Assembly (NCBI GenBank): GCA_019113165.1
Contig: DXHV01000062.1
Location: forward strand, 1-64,000
Reading direction: 5' to 3'
DNA: 64,000 nt
Source: Candidatus Desulfovibrio intestinipullorum
GTDB taxonomy: Bacteria > Desulfobacterota > Desulfovibrionia > Desulfovibrionales > Desulfovibrionaceae
Position numbers and translations under genes: made by a program. Of the stretch, positions 43,874-52,897 are shown piece after piece; position 1 is the stretch's first letter, and every line of letters starts with the position of its first letter. The notes under the pieces are model-generated. The model was given only the letters and a program-made list of their open reading frames with translations. It was not told the origin of the DNA and searched no databases.

Positions 43874-44980
43874 ATGGAGCGCATGGATACTGCAGAAGGG
43901 ACAGAAAAAAACATCTGCACCCGAACAAACGAGGCAGCTTCCGGCAGCACCACGGCACCCTCTGCCTGTCCGGAAGGTCTTGAAACGATCATTGACGCCG
44001 GCAGAGCAGGCTCGCGCCTTGATGCCCTTGTGCGGGACCTTGCCTCTCTCTCCCTGCGCGCTGGCAGACGCCTTGTGGCGGACGGCCGTGTGCTTGTGAA
44101 CGGGCAACGCAAAAAGCCCGGCTACCGGGCGCTGGCTGGGGACCATATCCGCCTTGTTCCCCAAAAGGAATGCCAGGAGAGGCACGATGGTCTGGAGAAC
44201 CTGGAGAAGGCAGCAGACTCCGACCCGGCAGGCCAGGCTGCTTCATCCGGCCCTGCTGCATCTGCCCCCCTTGGCCGGCTGCTGGGACGAACAGATTCGT
44301 ATGTCTGGTTCTTCAAGCCATCCCTGCTGCACACGGTGCGCCTGGCCGGCCGCAGCAATGCCTCCCTTGAGGGCCAGATCCCACAACTTCTTGCCGGGGA
44401 TACAGCTTGTGCCGGCCTGCAGCTTCTGCAGCGCCTGGACTACGAAACCTCAGGCATTGTCACTGCAGCCCTGACCCAGGAACGTGCCCTGCACTTTCGC
44501 GAAGAGGAAGCCCGGGGATCAGTCGTCAAGAAATACGTCTGCCTTGTGTGCGGTTCACTTGAGGACACCGTCACTGTCCGCAACCGTCTGGTGGCCGAAG
44601 GACGCACACATATGCGCGCCCTGGCACAGGAAGACAGCGATCCTGCCCGCTGGACAACCCTTGTCCCCCTGCTTGGCGGCAGGGCCGCAGAGATCTTCGG
44701 GGACGCAGGCGCCTGTCCTGAAGCATGGGAGGATCAGGAGCTGACACTTGCGGGCTGCCTCCTGCACCGGGGCGCACGCCATCAGATCCGCGTACATGCC
44801 GCCTGCACCGGACATCCCCTTCTCTGGGACGGCCTTTATGGCACGGGCAGAGACGGCGCGCACTTTTTTCTGCATCACGGAAGGCTCATTCATGACGGCG
44901 GCGACATGCTCCTTCTGCCGGACTGGCCCCTTGCCGCGCATGCCCTGCGCGTGATGCGGGAGTGGTTTGCACTCACATAG
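43874..44980 (+). CDS. RluA-family pseudouridine synthase
   Basis: The 368-residue protein has an N-terminal acidic stretch. An S4 RNA-binding domain (about 44-95, AGRRLVADGRVLVNGQRKKPGY) follows, then the RluA catalytic domain with LLQRLDYETSGIVT (active-site Asp) and the C-terminal GARHQIRVHAACTGHPLLWDGLYG. It modifies uridines of rRNA or tRNA. Substrate unclear (RluA/C/D paralogues are hard to tell apart). It starts 5 bases after the CofD-like gene and ends at the hairpin at 45010. Confidence 0.88.
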   Translation: MERMDTAEGTEKNICTRTNEAASGSTTAPSACPEGLETIIDAGRAGSRLDALVRDLASLSLRAGRRLVADGRVLVNGQRKKPGYRALAGDHIRLVPQKECQERHDGLENLEKAADSDPAGQAASSGPAASAPLGRLLGRTDSYVWFFKPSLLHTVRLAGRSNASLEGQIPQLLAGDTACAGLQLLQRLDYETSGIVTAALTQERALHFREEEARGSVVKKYVCLVCGSLEDTVTVRNRLVAEGRTHMRALAQEDSDPARWTTLVPLLGGRAAEIFGDAGACPEAWEDQELTLAGCLLHRGARHQIRVHAACTGHPLLWDGLYGTGRDGAHFFLHHGRLIHDGGDMLLLPDWPLAAHALRVMREWFALT

Positions 44981-44995
44981 CAAATCTTCTAAAAT

Positions 44996-45058
44996 TCCGT
45001 AAGGTACTGTGTGCAGACGCTTGTCTGCACATGTTTTTGCGACATCTAACCTTACGGA
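44996..45058 (+). promoter_or_regulatory. Nested inverted repeats: terminator hairpin inside an outer 10-bp stem
   Basis: The inner hairpin TGTGCAGAC (45010-45018) / GTCTGCACA (45023-45031), loop GCTT, is followed by TGTTTTTGC, a good intrinsic terminator for the RluA-type gene. It is enclosed by a perfect 10-bp outer inverted repeat TCCGTAAGGT (44996-45005) / ACCTTACGGA (45049-45058). The right outer arm ends 6 bases before the ATG of the DUF47 gene, so it overlaps that gene's expected ribosome site. The outer arms could be a protein-binding operator or a structure that controls DUF47-PiT expression. Confidence 0.6.
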
Positions 45059-45064
45059 CTGGTT

Positions 45065-45691
45065 ATGTTTGCAGCCCTGCTTCCCAAATCGGCTCCCTTT
45101 TTTGAAATGCTTTTCGCGCAGAACGCGCTTCTCTGTCAGGTTGCCGAACAGAATGTTCGACTCTTCGGCAACCTGGAAAACCGCTACCATGCCTACAAGC
45201 GCATAGCAGAAATCGAACACGAAGCTGACACGCTCTACCGCAAAATCAGCCGGGCGCTCTCCGCCACCTTCATAACCCCCATAGACAGGGAAGACATTCT
45301 CCGCATCAGTCAGGGACAGGAAGAATGCATAGACCGTTTTCAGAGTCTTGCGGCACGCATCACTTCCTACAACATTCCCGACATGCTCTTTCCTGCCCAG
45401 AGAACGGCAGCCATGCTCAAGGACATGCTGATCCTGACCACGGAAATGCTGCACGGACTGCACAAACGGCATGACTGCCACAAGTCGAGAGTGTTCCGCA
45501 ACCTGCGCGAGGAATGCGACTCCCTGGTTGCGGTGGGCCTGGCAGAACTCATGGAAGAAAGCGATCTGAACAGCTCCAGCCTTCCCTCAGTGCTGAAATG
45601 GATGCAGATCTACGATGGTCTTGAACTGGTCCTGCGCCAGGTCACGGATCTGTCGGAACACATTGAGGAAGCGGTGATGAAAAATGTTTGA
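45065..45691 (+). CDS. DUF47 (PhoU-like) protein
   Basis: The 208-residue, all-helical protein begins MFAALLPKSAPFFEMLF and has the DUF47 pattern: RIAEIEHEADTLYRKI near 44 and FITPIDREDILRISQGQEECID near 67. DUF47/Pit-accessory proteins pair with PiT phosphate transporters and tune their activity. It overlaps the transporter gene by 8 bases. The nested inverted repeat lies directly upstream. Confidence 0.92.
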   Translation: MFAALLPKSAPFFEMLFAQNALLCQVAEQNVRLFGNLENRYHAYKRIAEIEHEADTLYRKISRALSATFITPIDREDILRISQGQEECIDRFQSLAARITSYNIPDMLFPAQRTAAMLKDMLILTTEMLHGLHKRHDCHKSRVFRNLREECDSLVAVGLAELMEESDLNSSSLPSVLKWMQIYDGLELVLRQVTDLSEHIEEAVMKNV

Positions 45692-46691
45692 GCTCCCTCT
45701 TCTGCTTGTCCTCATTGTCCTCACGGCGCTGATTTTCGACTTTACCAATGGCGCACACGACTGCGCCAATGCCATTGCCACCGTCGTCTCCACCAAGGTG
45801 GCCACCCCACGCATGGCTGTGGCCATGGCTGCCGTCCTTAACCTGCTGGGCGCCCTGCTGGGCACGGAAGTGGCCAAGACCCTGGGCGGCGGCCTGGTCT
45901 TCCCGGAAATGGTGGAAGGCTCGCAGATACTGGTCTTTGCCGCCCTGGTCGGCGCCATTGTCTGGAACCTGCTGACCTGGTATCTGGGCATTCCCTCGTC
46001 CTCCTCCCATGCCCTCATAGGAGGTCTGCTGGGGGCAGCCTGGGCCCATGCAGGCTTTGCAGCCATCAATTTCTCGGGCGTGGTGGGCAAGGTCATCCTG
46101 CCCTTCATAGGATCGCCCCTGGCGGGCTTTTGCGCAGGCTTTGTGGCCATGCTGATCGTTGCCTGGATATGCGCCTCGCACAGGCGGTCCCGGGTCAATG
46201 CCTGGTTCAGAAAGCTGCAGCTTGTGTCCGCAGGCTTCATGGCCCTGAGCCACGGCCTCAATGATGCCCAGAAGACCATGGGCGTCATCACCCTGGCCCT
46301 GCTCCTCTTCGGCGAAATCGACAGCGTGGAGATTCCCCTCTGGGTCAAGCTTGTCTGCGCCGGCGCCATGTGCATGGGCACTGCCGTGGGCGGCTGGAAA
46401 ATCGTCAAGACCATGGGGCACAGAATCTTCAAGCTGGAACCCGTGCACGGCTTTGCGGCGGAAACGGCCACTGGCTGCGTCATCACCTGCGCAAGCCTCA
46501 TGGGTGCTCCGGTGAGCACCACCCATACGGTCTCGGCGGCCATCTTCGGCGTGGGCTCAAGCAAGCGTCTCAGTGCCGTGCGCTGGGGCGTTGCCGGCCA
46601 GCTGGTCACGGCCTGGGTGCTGACCCTGCCCTGCGCAGGCGCGGTGGGCGCCCTCTCCTACAAGGTTCTGCACCTGATCTGGCCCTCGTAG
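45684..46691 (+). CDS. PiT-family inorganic phosphate transporter
   Basis: The 335-residue polytopic protein has both PiT repeats: DFTNGAHDCANAIATVVST near residue 13 and ALSHGLNDAQKTMGVITLAL near 187. It has about 10 membrane helices and the helical hairpin SSSSHALIGGLLGA. It imports phosphate with H+ or Na+. With the upstream DUF47 gene it forms a standard transport pair. Confidence 0.94.
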   Translation: MFELPLLLVLIVLTALIFDFTNGAHDCANAIATVVSTKVATPRMAVAMAAVLNLLGALLGTEVAKTLGGGLVFPEMVEGSQILVFAALVGAIVWNLLTWYLGIPSSSSHALIGGLLGAAWAHAGFAAINFSGVVGKVILPFIGSPLAGFCAGFVAMLIVAWICASHRRSRVNAWFRKLQLVSAGFMALSHGLNDAQKTMGVITLALLLFGEIDSVEIPLWVKLVCAGAMCMGTAVGGWKIVKTMGHRIFKLEPVHGFAAETATGCVITCASLMGAPVSTTHTVSAAIFGVGSSKRLSAVRWGVAGQLVTAWVLTLPCAGAVGALSYKVLHLIWPS

Positions 46692-46742
46692 ACTGCAGCG
46701 TACTTCCCGCAACAGGCCACCCGGGGAACACAATCTGACGTG

Positions 46743-46786
46743 AGAACGGCGCAGGCAGCAATAAAGCTGTCTGCGCCGTTCTTCTT
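46743..46786. terminator. Terminator between convergent PiT and DksA-like genes
   Basis: AGAACGGCGCAG pairs with CTGCGCCGTTCT, with an extended inner GCAGC/GCTGT pairing, followed by TCTTCG on the plus strand. It is 50 bases past the transporter and 60 past the DksA-like gene on the other strand. Confidence 0.7.
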
Positions 46787-46844
46787 CGTCCATCCACTGT
46801 CCGCAAAAGGGCACAGGGAACAGGGCAAACGTCTCGCGCCTTTT

Positions 46845-47069
46845 TCAAGAGCGCATGCGCGCCTCGCGTTCTTCCTGACAGGCCTTGCACAGGGCCACGC
46901 CAGGCAGGGCCTCCAGGCGCTTCTTGGGAATGGGTTCTCCGCATTCCCGGCAACAGGCTACGCCATTGATGATTTCAGGGCCACACTGCAGGGTGGAACG
47001 CTGTGCCATGGACAGAGCAGCTTCCCTGTCTCTCCTTTCAAGTTCGGCAGCCATATCCATATCATCCAT
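46845..47069 (-). CDS. TraR/DksA-type zinc finger protein
   Basis: The 74-residue protein (ATG 47069, AGGAG 6 bases upstream) has the DksA zinc finger CRECGEPIPKKRLEALPG...CKACQEE. It lacks the long coiled coil of DksA. It is of TraR size. TraR-like proteins can bind in the RNA polymerase secondary channel; the two residues needed at the coiled-coil tip would be in the N-terminal DDMDMAAELER. Its role here is unknown. Confidence 0.85.
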   Translation of the reverse strand: MDDMDMAAELERRDREAALSMAQRSTLQCGPEIINGVACCRECGEPIPKKRLEALPGVALCKACQEEREARMRS

Positions 47070-47132
47070 GATGTTCTCCTTGGGAGTTCCCCCTTTGGGC
47101 ACAAGGCCTTTTTCGGGCGAACTCTTTCAACT

Positions 47133-47167
47133 AAAAGAAGAGGAAGGCTCTTTGCAGGAAGCCTTCC
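47133..47167 (-). terminator. Terminator of the dut-argD transcript
   Basis: On the minus strand GGAAGGCT pairs with AGCCTTCC (47160-47167 with 47142-47149) and is followed by TCTTCTTTTAG. It lies 40 bases past the argD stop. Confidence 0.75.
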
Positions 47168-47207
47168 CGTATGGTCCACAGTGATTTTGTGCCAGATCGT
47201 GGCTTTG

Positions 47208-48410
47208 CTAGTTCTGGAGCAGCAGTCCTTCCAGCGTCTCCATGAAGGCATCCAGATCGGCCTCGGAAATAGTCAGGGGCGGCAGGAGACGCAAGGTCTT
47301 GCCGTGGCAGAGATTGCAGATGAAGCCCTTCTCAAGCAGCCTGCTCCACACATCCTTTGCGTCGCCTGGCAGCTCTATGCCTATGAAGAGGCCCTTGCCG
47401 CGCACCTCGCTGATGCAGCCGGGATGGGCCTGCATGAAGGTCCGGGCCCTGTCCATGACACGCTCGCCAAGGATTCTGGCCCTGCCGGCCATATCGTCGC
47501 GCACCATGATCTCCACGGTCTTGGCGGCCACGGAAGCCACCAGGGGGCTGCCGCCAAAGGTGGTGGCATGGGAGCCGGGCTCAAAGCCCCTGGCCACTTC
47601 TGCGGTGGCCATGATGCCGCCCATGGGCAGACCGTTGGCCAGCGCCTTGGCCATGCTGATGATGTCAGGCTTTACGCCGCAGGTCTGGAAGGCCCAGAAG
47701 CGGCCGGAGCGGCACATGCCGGCCTGCACCTCGTCGCAGCAGAAGAGCACGTCCCGCTCCCTGCACAGGGCCTCGACGCCGCGCACGTAATCGTCGTCCA
47801 GCACAATGACGCCGCCCTCGCCCTGGACAACTTCCAGCAGGACCGCACAGGTCTTCTCGTCCATGGCCTGAGCCAGGGCCTCGAGATCGCCGGCAGGCAC
47901 CTGTTTGAAGCCGCCGGCCACGGGGGTGAAGCCGTCCATGAGGCTGTCTCTGCCCGTTGCGGCCAGGGTGCCCAGGGTGCGGCCGTGGAAGCAGCCGGAC
48001 AGGGTGATGATGTCGCAGGCGTCCTTCTTGCCGCGGATGCGCGTCATGTAGCGTCTGGCCAGCTTGATCAGGGCCTCGTTGGCTTCGGCGCCGCTGTTGC
48101 AGAAAAAGGCCCGGCCGAAATGGGCCGTGCCCAGAAGACGTCTGGCCAGCTCGACCTGGGGACGCTGATAGAAGAGGTTGCTGGTGTGCCAGAGGCGGCG
48201 GGCCTGCTCTTCCAGTGTCCTGCACACCTCGTCATTGCAGTGGCCAAGGCTTGTGACGGCAATGCCGGCCAGCAGATCCACGTATTCCTTGCCGTCCACA
48301 TCCCAGACATGGGCATTGAAGCCATGATCCAGCGCCACGGGATAACGCCCGTAGGTATGCATCACATAGGCTTCGTCGTCGTGCCTGATCGTCTCAAATT
48401 CCTGTGACAT
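47208..48410 (-). CDS. argD: Acetylornithine/succinyldiaminopimelate-type aminotransferase
   Basis: The 400-residue PLP enzyme has FFCNSGAEANEALIKLAR near 100, the FHGRTLG motif near 135, LLEVVQGEGG near 185, LFCCDEVQAGMCRSG near 216 and the catalytic Lys in SMAKALANGLPMG near 248. This is the class III aminotransferase pattern of ArgD. It acts in arginine (and possibly lysine) synthesis. It starts 19 bases after dut on the same strand, so the two are cotranscribed. Confidence 0.92.
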   Translation of the reverse strand: MSQEFETIRHDDEAYVMHTYGRYPVALDHGFNAHVWDVDGKEYVDLLAGIAVTSLGHCNDEVCRTLEEQARRLWHTSNLFYQRPQVELARRLLGTAHFGRAFFCNSGAEANEALIKLARRYMTRIRGKKDACDIITLSGCFHGRTLGTLAATGRDSLMDGFTPVAGGFKQVPAGDLEALAQAMDEKTCAVLLEVVQGEGGVIVLDDDYVRGVEALCRERDVLFCCDEVQAGMCRSGRFWAFQTCGVKPDIISMAKALANGLPMGGIMATAEVARGFEPGSHATTFGGSPLVASVAAKTVEIMVRDDMAGRARILGERVMDRARTFMQAHPGCISEVRGKGLFIGIELPGDAKDVWSRLLEKGFICNLCHGKTLRLLPPLTISEADLDAFMETLEGLLLQN

Positions 48411-48429
48411 CGAAAAGTGCTCCCAAAAA

Positions 48430-48966
48430 TTAGCGTCCCGTATGTCCAAAACCGCCGGCGCCACGCTCCGTGGTCTGCAGATCTCCGTCTACAAGAAAGT
48501 CCGGTCGTGCATAGGGCAGAAAAAGCAGCTGTGCAATGCGCTCGCCGCGGACAATGCGTCGCTTCTCGGCAGAAGTGTTCAGCAGAAAGACAATGATTTC
48601 TCCCGTATAGTCGGGATCGATAACGCCGACGCCCTGGGCAACGGTCAGACCGTCGCGGGCGCCCAGGCCGCTGCGGGCATACACAAAGCCGGCCCAGCCG
48701 GGTTGCAGCGGCTGGATGCGCAGGCCCGTGGGCACGGCCAGGCGGCAGCCAGGGCCTATTTCGGCCTCCTCCCCTTTAAGGCAGGCCCGCAAGTCGGTTC
48801 CTGCCGAACGGCTCGTGGCAGGTGCAGGCCCTGAGGCATAGAGTGCCTGGGCCGCACTGTCCGTAAAGGCAAGGCGCACGGGCAAAACAGGAATGCTCCC
48901 TGCCTGTGTCTCGCGGTCTTCTGCCCGAACGTATGTGACGCCAGAAGATGTCGTGCTTGCATCCAT
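48430..48966 (-). CDS. dut: dUTP diphosphatase
   Basis: The 178-residue protein has the five Dut motifs: SAGTDLRA, ARSGLGARDGLTV, GVIDPDYTGEI, RGERIAQLLF and the C-terminal ERGAGGFGHTGR that closes over the substrate. It hydrolyses dUTP to dUMP. The first 30 residues are longer than usual, and a later start is possible. Confidence 0.94.
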   Translation of the reverse strand: MDASTTSSGVTYVRAEDRETQAGSIPVLPVRLAFTDSAAQALYASGPAPATSRSAGTDLRACLKGEEAEIGPGCRLAVPTGLRIQPLQPGWAGFVYARSGLGARDGLTVAQGVGVIDPDYTGEIIVFLLNTSAEKRRIVRGERIAQLLFLPYARPDFLVDGDLQTTERGAGGFGHTGR

Positions 48967-49323
48967 TGCAAAAAATCTCCGTACAGCGAACCCGTGTTGC
49001 GGAAGAAAGAAAAAAAAGAGAGGAGAAAAAGAACTTTGGCAGCGGCAGCGCTGCCCGAAAGATACTTCTTCTCCTTACGCAGGACTCTGCTTATACGCAC
49101 CCCTTGAACTGGCTGCAAGCAGCACAACACCGAAAGCACAGGCTAACGTATCAGTCCCATTGCACAAAGCAGGGGAAAATTATTTTTTTTGCGTTCTCCT
49201 TCGGCCCTTTGTGCCGGTCCTGTCCTTCCATGACTTTTGTGGCAAAACGTGGCATCACACCCCTGCCTGAAGCCCCTGCATGGTGTGTCTGCAGGCAGAT
49301 TTCTTTCAGGAGTGCCCCATAGT
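48967..49323. other. Intergenic region between divergent dut and trmFO
   Basis: Contains a small hairpin (GGCAGC/GCTGCC near 49038-49055) and a T-rich tract at 49180-49195. No gene or RNA is recognised; promoters for both flanking genes should lie here. Confidence 0.45.
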
Positions 49324-50670
49324 ATGGCTGATGTGGCTATTGTAGGTGCCGGCCTGGCCGGCTGCGAATGTGCCCGTGTCCTTGCGGACATGGGGAAAGA
49401 TGTCACCCTTTTCGAAGCTAAGCCCGAGGTGCGATCCGAAGCCCATGTCTCCGATCTGCTGAGCGAGCTTGTCTGCTCCAATTCCCTGCGCTCCGATGCC
49501 CTGGCGAGCGGCATAGGCCTGCTCAAGCAGGAACTGCGCGATCTGCACAGTCCCTTCATGCAGGATGCCGATGCCTGCCGGGTTCCGGCCGGCAAGGCCC
49601 TGGCCGTGGACCGCACCCTGTTCTCCGAGCGCGTCACCAGAGCCGTGGAAGAGCACCCCCGCATCCATCTTGTCCATGCCTGCATTGCCGATCTGGACGA
49701 TCCGCGCCTTGCAGACTTTGCCACCATTGTCCTTGCCGCAGGCCCCCTGGCCACGGAAGGCCTCTCGCAAAGCCTGGCCCGCCGCATAGGCCAGGATCAC
49801 TGCTACTTCTACGATGCCATAGCCCCCATTGTCTGGGGCCATTCCCTGGACATGTCCATTGTCTTCAGGGGATCGCGCTACGACGAGGAGCACGGAGAAA
49901 CGTCCGGCGACTACCTCAACTGCCCCATGAACAGGGACGAGTACACGGCCTTCTACGAAGCCCTGTGCTCGGCGGAAAAGGTGCATGCCAGGGACTTTGA
50001 AAAGGAGCGCCACTTCGAGGGCTGCATGCCCATTGAAGCCCTGGCCGAACGCGGTCCCAAGACCCTGGTCTTCGGCCCCCTGAAACCCGTGGGCTTCACG
50101 GATCCGCGTACGGGCAGACGGCCCTGGGCCGTCCTGCAGCTGCGCGCGGAAAACCTCAATGCCACCACCTTCAACCTGGTGGGCTGCCAGACCAAGCTCA
50201 CCTATCCCGAACAGGCCCGCATCTTCAGAATGGTGCCAGGCCTGGCCCAGGCAGAATTTGTCCGCTTTGGCAGCATGCACCGCAATACCTACGTGAATGC
50301 TCCCAGGGTCCTGGCCAGAGACGGATCCCTTGTGGCCAGCCCGAACATCTTCCTGGCAGGCCAGATCTCGGGCGTGGAAGGCTATGTGGAGTCTGCGGCC
50401 CACGGCCACTGGATTGCCAGAGTGCTTGCTGCCCGCATGGAAGGGAATGACCTTGTCGAACCGCCCGTGACCACGGCCCTGGGGGCCCTGCTTGGCCACC
50501 TGCGGACAGAACAGAAGCGCTTCCAGCCAAGCAACGCCCACTTCGGCCTCATGCCGGAGCCGGAGGAACGCATTGCCAAAAAGCTTCGCAAGGAATGGTA
50601 TGCTGCCCGCGCCCGTACCGATTTTGCGAACTGGATGGAACAAAACAGGCACTTTTTGCGGGCAGAATAA
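49324..50670 (+). CDS. trmFO: Methylenetetrahydrofolate-tRNA-(uracil-5-)-methyltransferase TrmFO
   Basis: The 448-residue flavoprotein starts ADVAIVGAGLAGCECARVL (FAD loop) and has the TrmFO motifs ELVCSNSLRSD near 40, NCPMNRDEY near 197 and LFLAGQISGVEGYVESAA-like FLAGQISGVEGY near 345. It uses methylene-THF and FADH2 to make m5U54 in tRNA. It is often found in bacteria lacking TrmA. GGAG lies before the ATG at 49324. Confidence 0.95.
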   Translation: MADVAIVGAGLAGCECARVLADMGKDVTLFEAKPEVRSEAHVSDLLSELVCSNSLRSDALASGIGLLKQELRDLHSPFMQDADACRVPAGKALAVDRTLFSERVTRAVEEHPRIHLVHACIADLDDPRLADFATIVLAAGPLATEGLSQSLARRIGQDHCYFYDAIAPIVWGHSLDMSIVFRGSRYDEEHGETSGDYLNCPMNRDEYTAFYEALCSAEKVHARDFEKERHFEGCMPIEALAERGPKTLVFGPLKPVGFTDPRTGRRPWAVLQLRAENLNATTFNLVGCQTKLTYPEQARIFRMVPGLAQAEFVRFGSMHRNTYVNAPRVLARDGSLVASPNIFLAGQISGVEGYVESAAHGHWIARVLAARMEGNDLVEPPVTTALGALLGHLRTEQKRFQPSNAHFGLMPEPEERIAKKLRKEWYAARARTDFANWMEQNRHFLRAE

Positions 50671-50699
50671 AAAAATTTCCCCGGAACGCAAAAAAATGC

Positions 50700-50728
50700 T
50701 TGACTCCTGCCTGCTCCAGGCATATACC
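50700..50728 (+). promoter_or_regulatory. Sigma-70-type promoter of tRNA-Val
   Basis: TTGACT (50700-50705) and TATACC (50723-50728) are separated by exactly 17 bases and lie 18 bases before the tRNA start. Confidence 0.8.
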
Positions 50729-50745
50729 GACTCCTGCCTTAACGC

Positions 50746-50822
50746 AGGAGCGTAGCTCAGGTGGCTAGAGCGCTTCCTTGACACGGAAGAGGTCAGCAGT
50801 TCAAGTCTGCTCGTTCCTACCA
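50746..50822 (+). tRNA. tRNA-Val (anticodon GAC), CCA encoded
   Basis: A full cloverleaf is visible: acceptor AGGAGCG/CGTTCCT, D arm GCTC/GAGC, anticodon stem CTTCC/GGAAG with loop TTGACAC (anticodon GAC, 50780-50782), T arm AGCAG TTCAAGT CTGCT. The discriminator A and an encoded CCA end the gene at 50822. It reads Val GUC/GUU codons. Confidence 0.96.
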
Positions 50823-50898
50823 TACCACAAGCACTCGGGAGTTTCTCCCGGCGGCGAAAGGCGGCACACGCCAACCGCCCTTCTAAAAAATATATGCG

Positions 50899-50931
50899 AA
50901 ATGGGGAGGTCATCGCCTCCCCATTTTTTTG
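50899..50931 (+). terminator. Terminator between tRNA-Val and thrS
   Basis: AATGGGGAGG pairs with CCTCCCCATT and is followed by seven T. It ends the tRNA transcript. Because it lies only 31 bases before the thrS ATG, it could also act in a thrS leader. Confidence 0.85.
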
Positions 50932-50962
50932 TATTCTCTGAGTCGAGGAGGAAGAGTTTTCT

Positions 50963-52897
50963 ATGGATGTCCGTGTTGAAGGACAGGTCGTTCCTGTGTC
51001 CGACGGAGCCGATATTGCCTCTGTGCTCAAGTCGGCGCTGAGCGGCAAGAAGTTCAAGTCCGTGGTGGCTGCACGCATTGATGGCAAGGACTACGATTTG
51101 TCTGCTGCCGTGCCTGCAGAGACTGCGGAAATTCAGCCCATTTTCGCTGACAGCCCCGAAGGGACACAGATTCTGCGCCACTCCACTGCCCATGTCATGG
51201 CTCTGGCCGTCAAGCGACTCTTCCCCAAGGCTCTGGTGACCATTGGTCCCTCCATTGAAAATGGCTTCTACTACGACTTTGATGTGGAAACTCCCTTCTC
51301 CCAGACCGATCTCGAGCACATTGAAGCCGAAATGCACCGCATTGCCGAGCAGAAGCTTCCCTTTGTGCGCACTGTCCTCTCCCACGATGAAGCCGTGGCC
51401 AAATTCGGAGAAATGGGAGAGAAATACAAGGTGGAACTGCTGGAGGGCATAGATGCCCCCTCCGTCACCCTGTATCAGGAAGGAGAATTCACGGACCTGT
51501 GTCGCGGCCCCCATGTCCCGCACACAGGTTTTTGTCAGCATGTGCGTCTTCTGACCGTTGCCGGTGCCTACTGGCGCGGTGACGAGAAGAACCGCATGCT
51601 GTCGCGCATTTATGGCACGGCCTTTGCCGACGAGAAGTCCCTGAAGGAGCATCTGCACAAGCTGGAGGAAGCCAAGCGCCGCGATCACAGAAAGCTTGGT
51701 CGCGAACTCGGCCTGTTCACCTTCTTCGAGCATGTGGCTCCGGGCATGGTCTTCTGGCTGCCCAACGGCATGCTGCTGCGCACCATTCTGGAAGACTTCT
51801 GGAAGCGCGAGCATCTGAAGCGCGGCTATCAGATCGTGCAGGGTCCGCAGCTGCTGCGCCAGGAAACATGGCAGCAGTCCGGACACTACGATCACTACCG
51901 CCAGAACATGTACTTCACCCAGATCGATGAAGAGATGTACGGCATCAAGCCCATGAACTGCATCGGGCACATGCTCATGTACGGCAACAGCGTGCATTCC
52001 TACCGTGACATGCCCGTGCGCCTCTTTGAACTGGGCGTCGTGCACCGTCACGAAAAAAGCGGCGTGCTGCACGGTCTTCTGCGTGTGCGCCAGTTCACCC
52101 AGGACGATGCGCACATCCTCTGCATGCCCGAACAGCTCGAGGGCGAGATCATCAACGTGATCCACATCATCCAGTCCCTCATGCAGCTTTTCGGCTTCGA
52201 GTACAAGATAGAGATTTCCACCCGTCCCACCGACAGCATAGGCACGGACGAAGCTTGGGAGCTGGCCACCAATGCCCTGATCCAGGCTGTGAAGCAGGAA
52301 GGCCTGCCCTATGCCATCAACGAGGGCGACGGTGCCTTCTACGGTCCCAAGATTGACGTGAAGCTCCTCGACTGCCTTGGCCGCGAATGGCAGTGCTCGA
52401 CCATTCAGGTCGACTTCACCCTGCCCGAGCGCTTCAATCTCACCTATGTGGGTCAGGATGGCGAACGCCACCGTCCCGTCATGGTGCACAGGGCCATCAT
52501 GGGTTCCGTTGAACGCTTCATCGGTATTCTTATCGAACAGTTTGCCGGTGCCATGCCTGTCTGGCTGGCCCCCGAACAGGCGCGTCTGCTCACCGTCACG
52601 GATGCTGCCATCGAGGCCGCCAAGGACATGGAAAAGGAATTTGCAGCCGCCGGCATCCGCATCACGTGCGACGAACGCAACGAGAAGCTCGGCTTCAAGG
52701 TCCGCGAAGCCCAGGTCGCCAAGATCCCCTACATGCTCGTTGTGGGCGAGAAAGAGGCCCAGAGCCATACCGTCAGCATTCGTCTGCGCACAGGAGAAAA
52801 TTTGGGCATGAAAACTGTTGCGGAAACAGTCGAACTGATCAAGGCCGCAGCAGCTGAACCGTTCACGAAAGGAGGAATGAGCTATAGCTTCGCCTAA
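50963..52897 (+). CDS. thrS: Threonyl-tRNA synthetase
   Basis: The 644-residue class II synthetase starts with a TGS domain (about 1-60). The editing domain has HSTAHVMALAVK near 72. The catalytic core has MNCIGHMLMYG near 331, FELGVVHRHEKSGVLHGLLR near 354 and ends in the anticodon-binding domain (from about 540). AGGAGGA precedes the ATG. The stop codon overlaps the infC start region by 14 bases. Confidence 0.97.
   Translation: MDVRVEGQVVPVSDGADIASVLKSALSGKKFKSVVAARIDGKDYDLSAAVPAETAEIQPIFADSPEGTQILRHSTAHVMALAVKRLFPKALVTIGPSIENGFYYDFDVETPFSQTDLEHIEAEMHRIAEQKLPFVRTVLSHDEAVAKFGEMGEKYKVELLEGIDAPSVTLYQEGEFTDLCRGPHVPHTGFCQHVRLLTVAGAYWRGDEKNRMLSRIYGTAFADEKSLKEHLHKLEEAKRRDHRKLGRELGLFTFFEHVAPGMVFWLPNGMLLRTILEDFWKREHLKRGYQIVQGPQLLRQETWQQSGHYDHYRQNMYFTQIDEEMYGIKPMNCIGHMLMYGNSVHSYRDMPVRLFELGVVHRHEKSGVLHGLLRVRQFTQDDAHILCMPEQLEGEIINVIHIIQSLMQLFGFEYKIEISTRPTDSIGTDEAWELATNALIQAVKQEGLPYAINEGDGAFYGPKIDVKLLDCLGREWQCSTIQVDFTLPERFNLTYVGQDGERHRPVMVHRAIMGSVERFIGILIEQFAGAMPVWLAPEQARLLTVTDAAIEAAKDMEKEFAAAGIRITCDERNEKLGFKVREAQVAKIPYMLVVGEKEAQSHTVSIRLRTGENLGMKTVAETVELIKAAAAEPFTKGGMSYSFA

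Noticed and set aside
50823..50962. T-box leader for thrS
   Set aside because: No T-box consensus or specifier loop is visible; the hairpin at 50899-50931 is better explained as the tRNA terminator.
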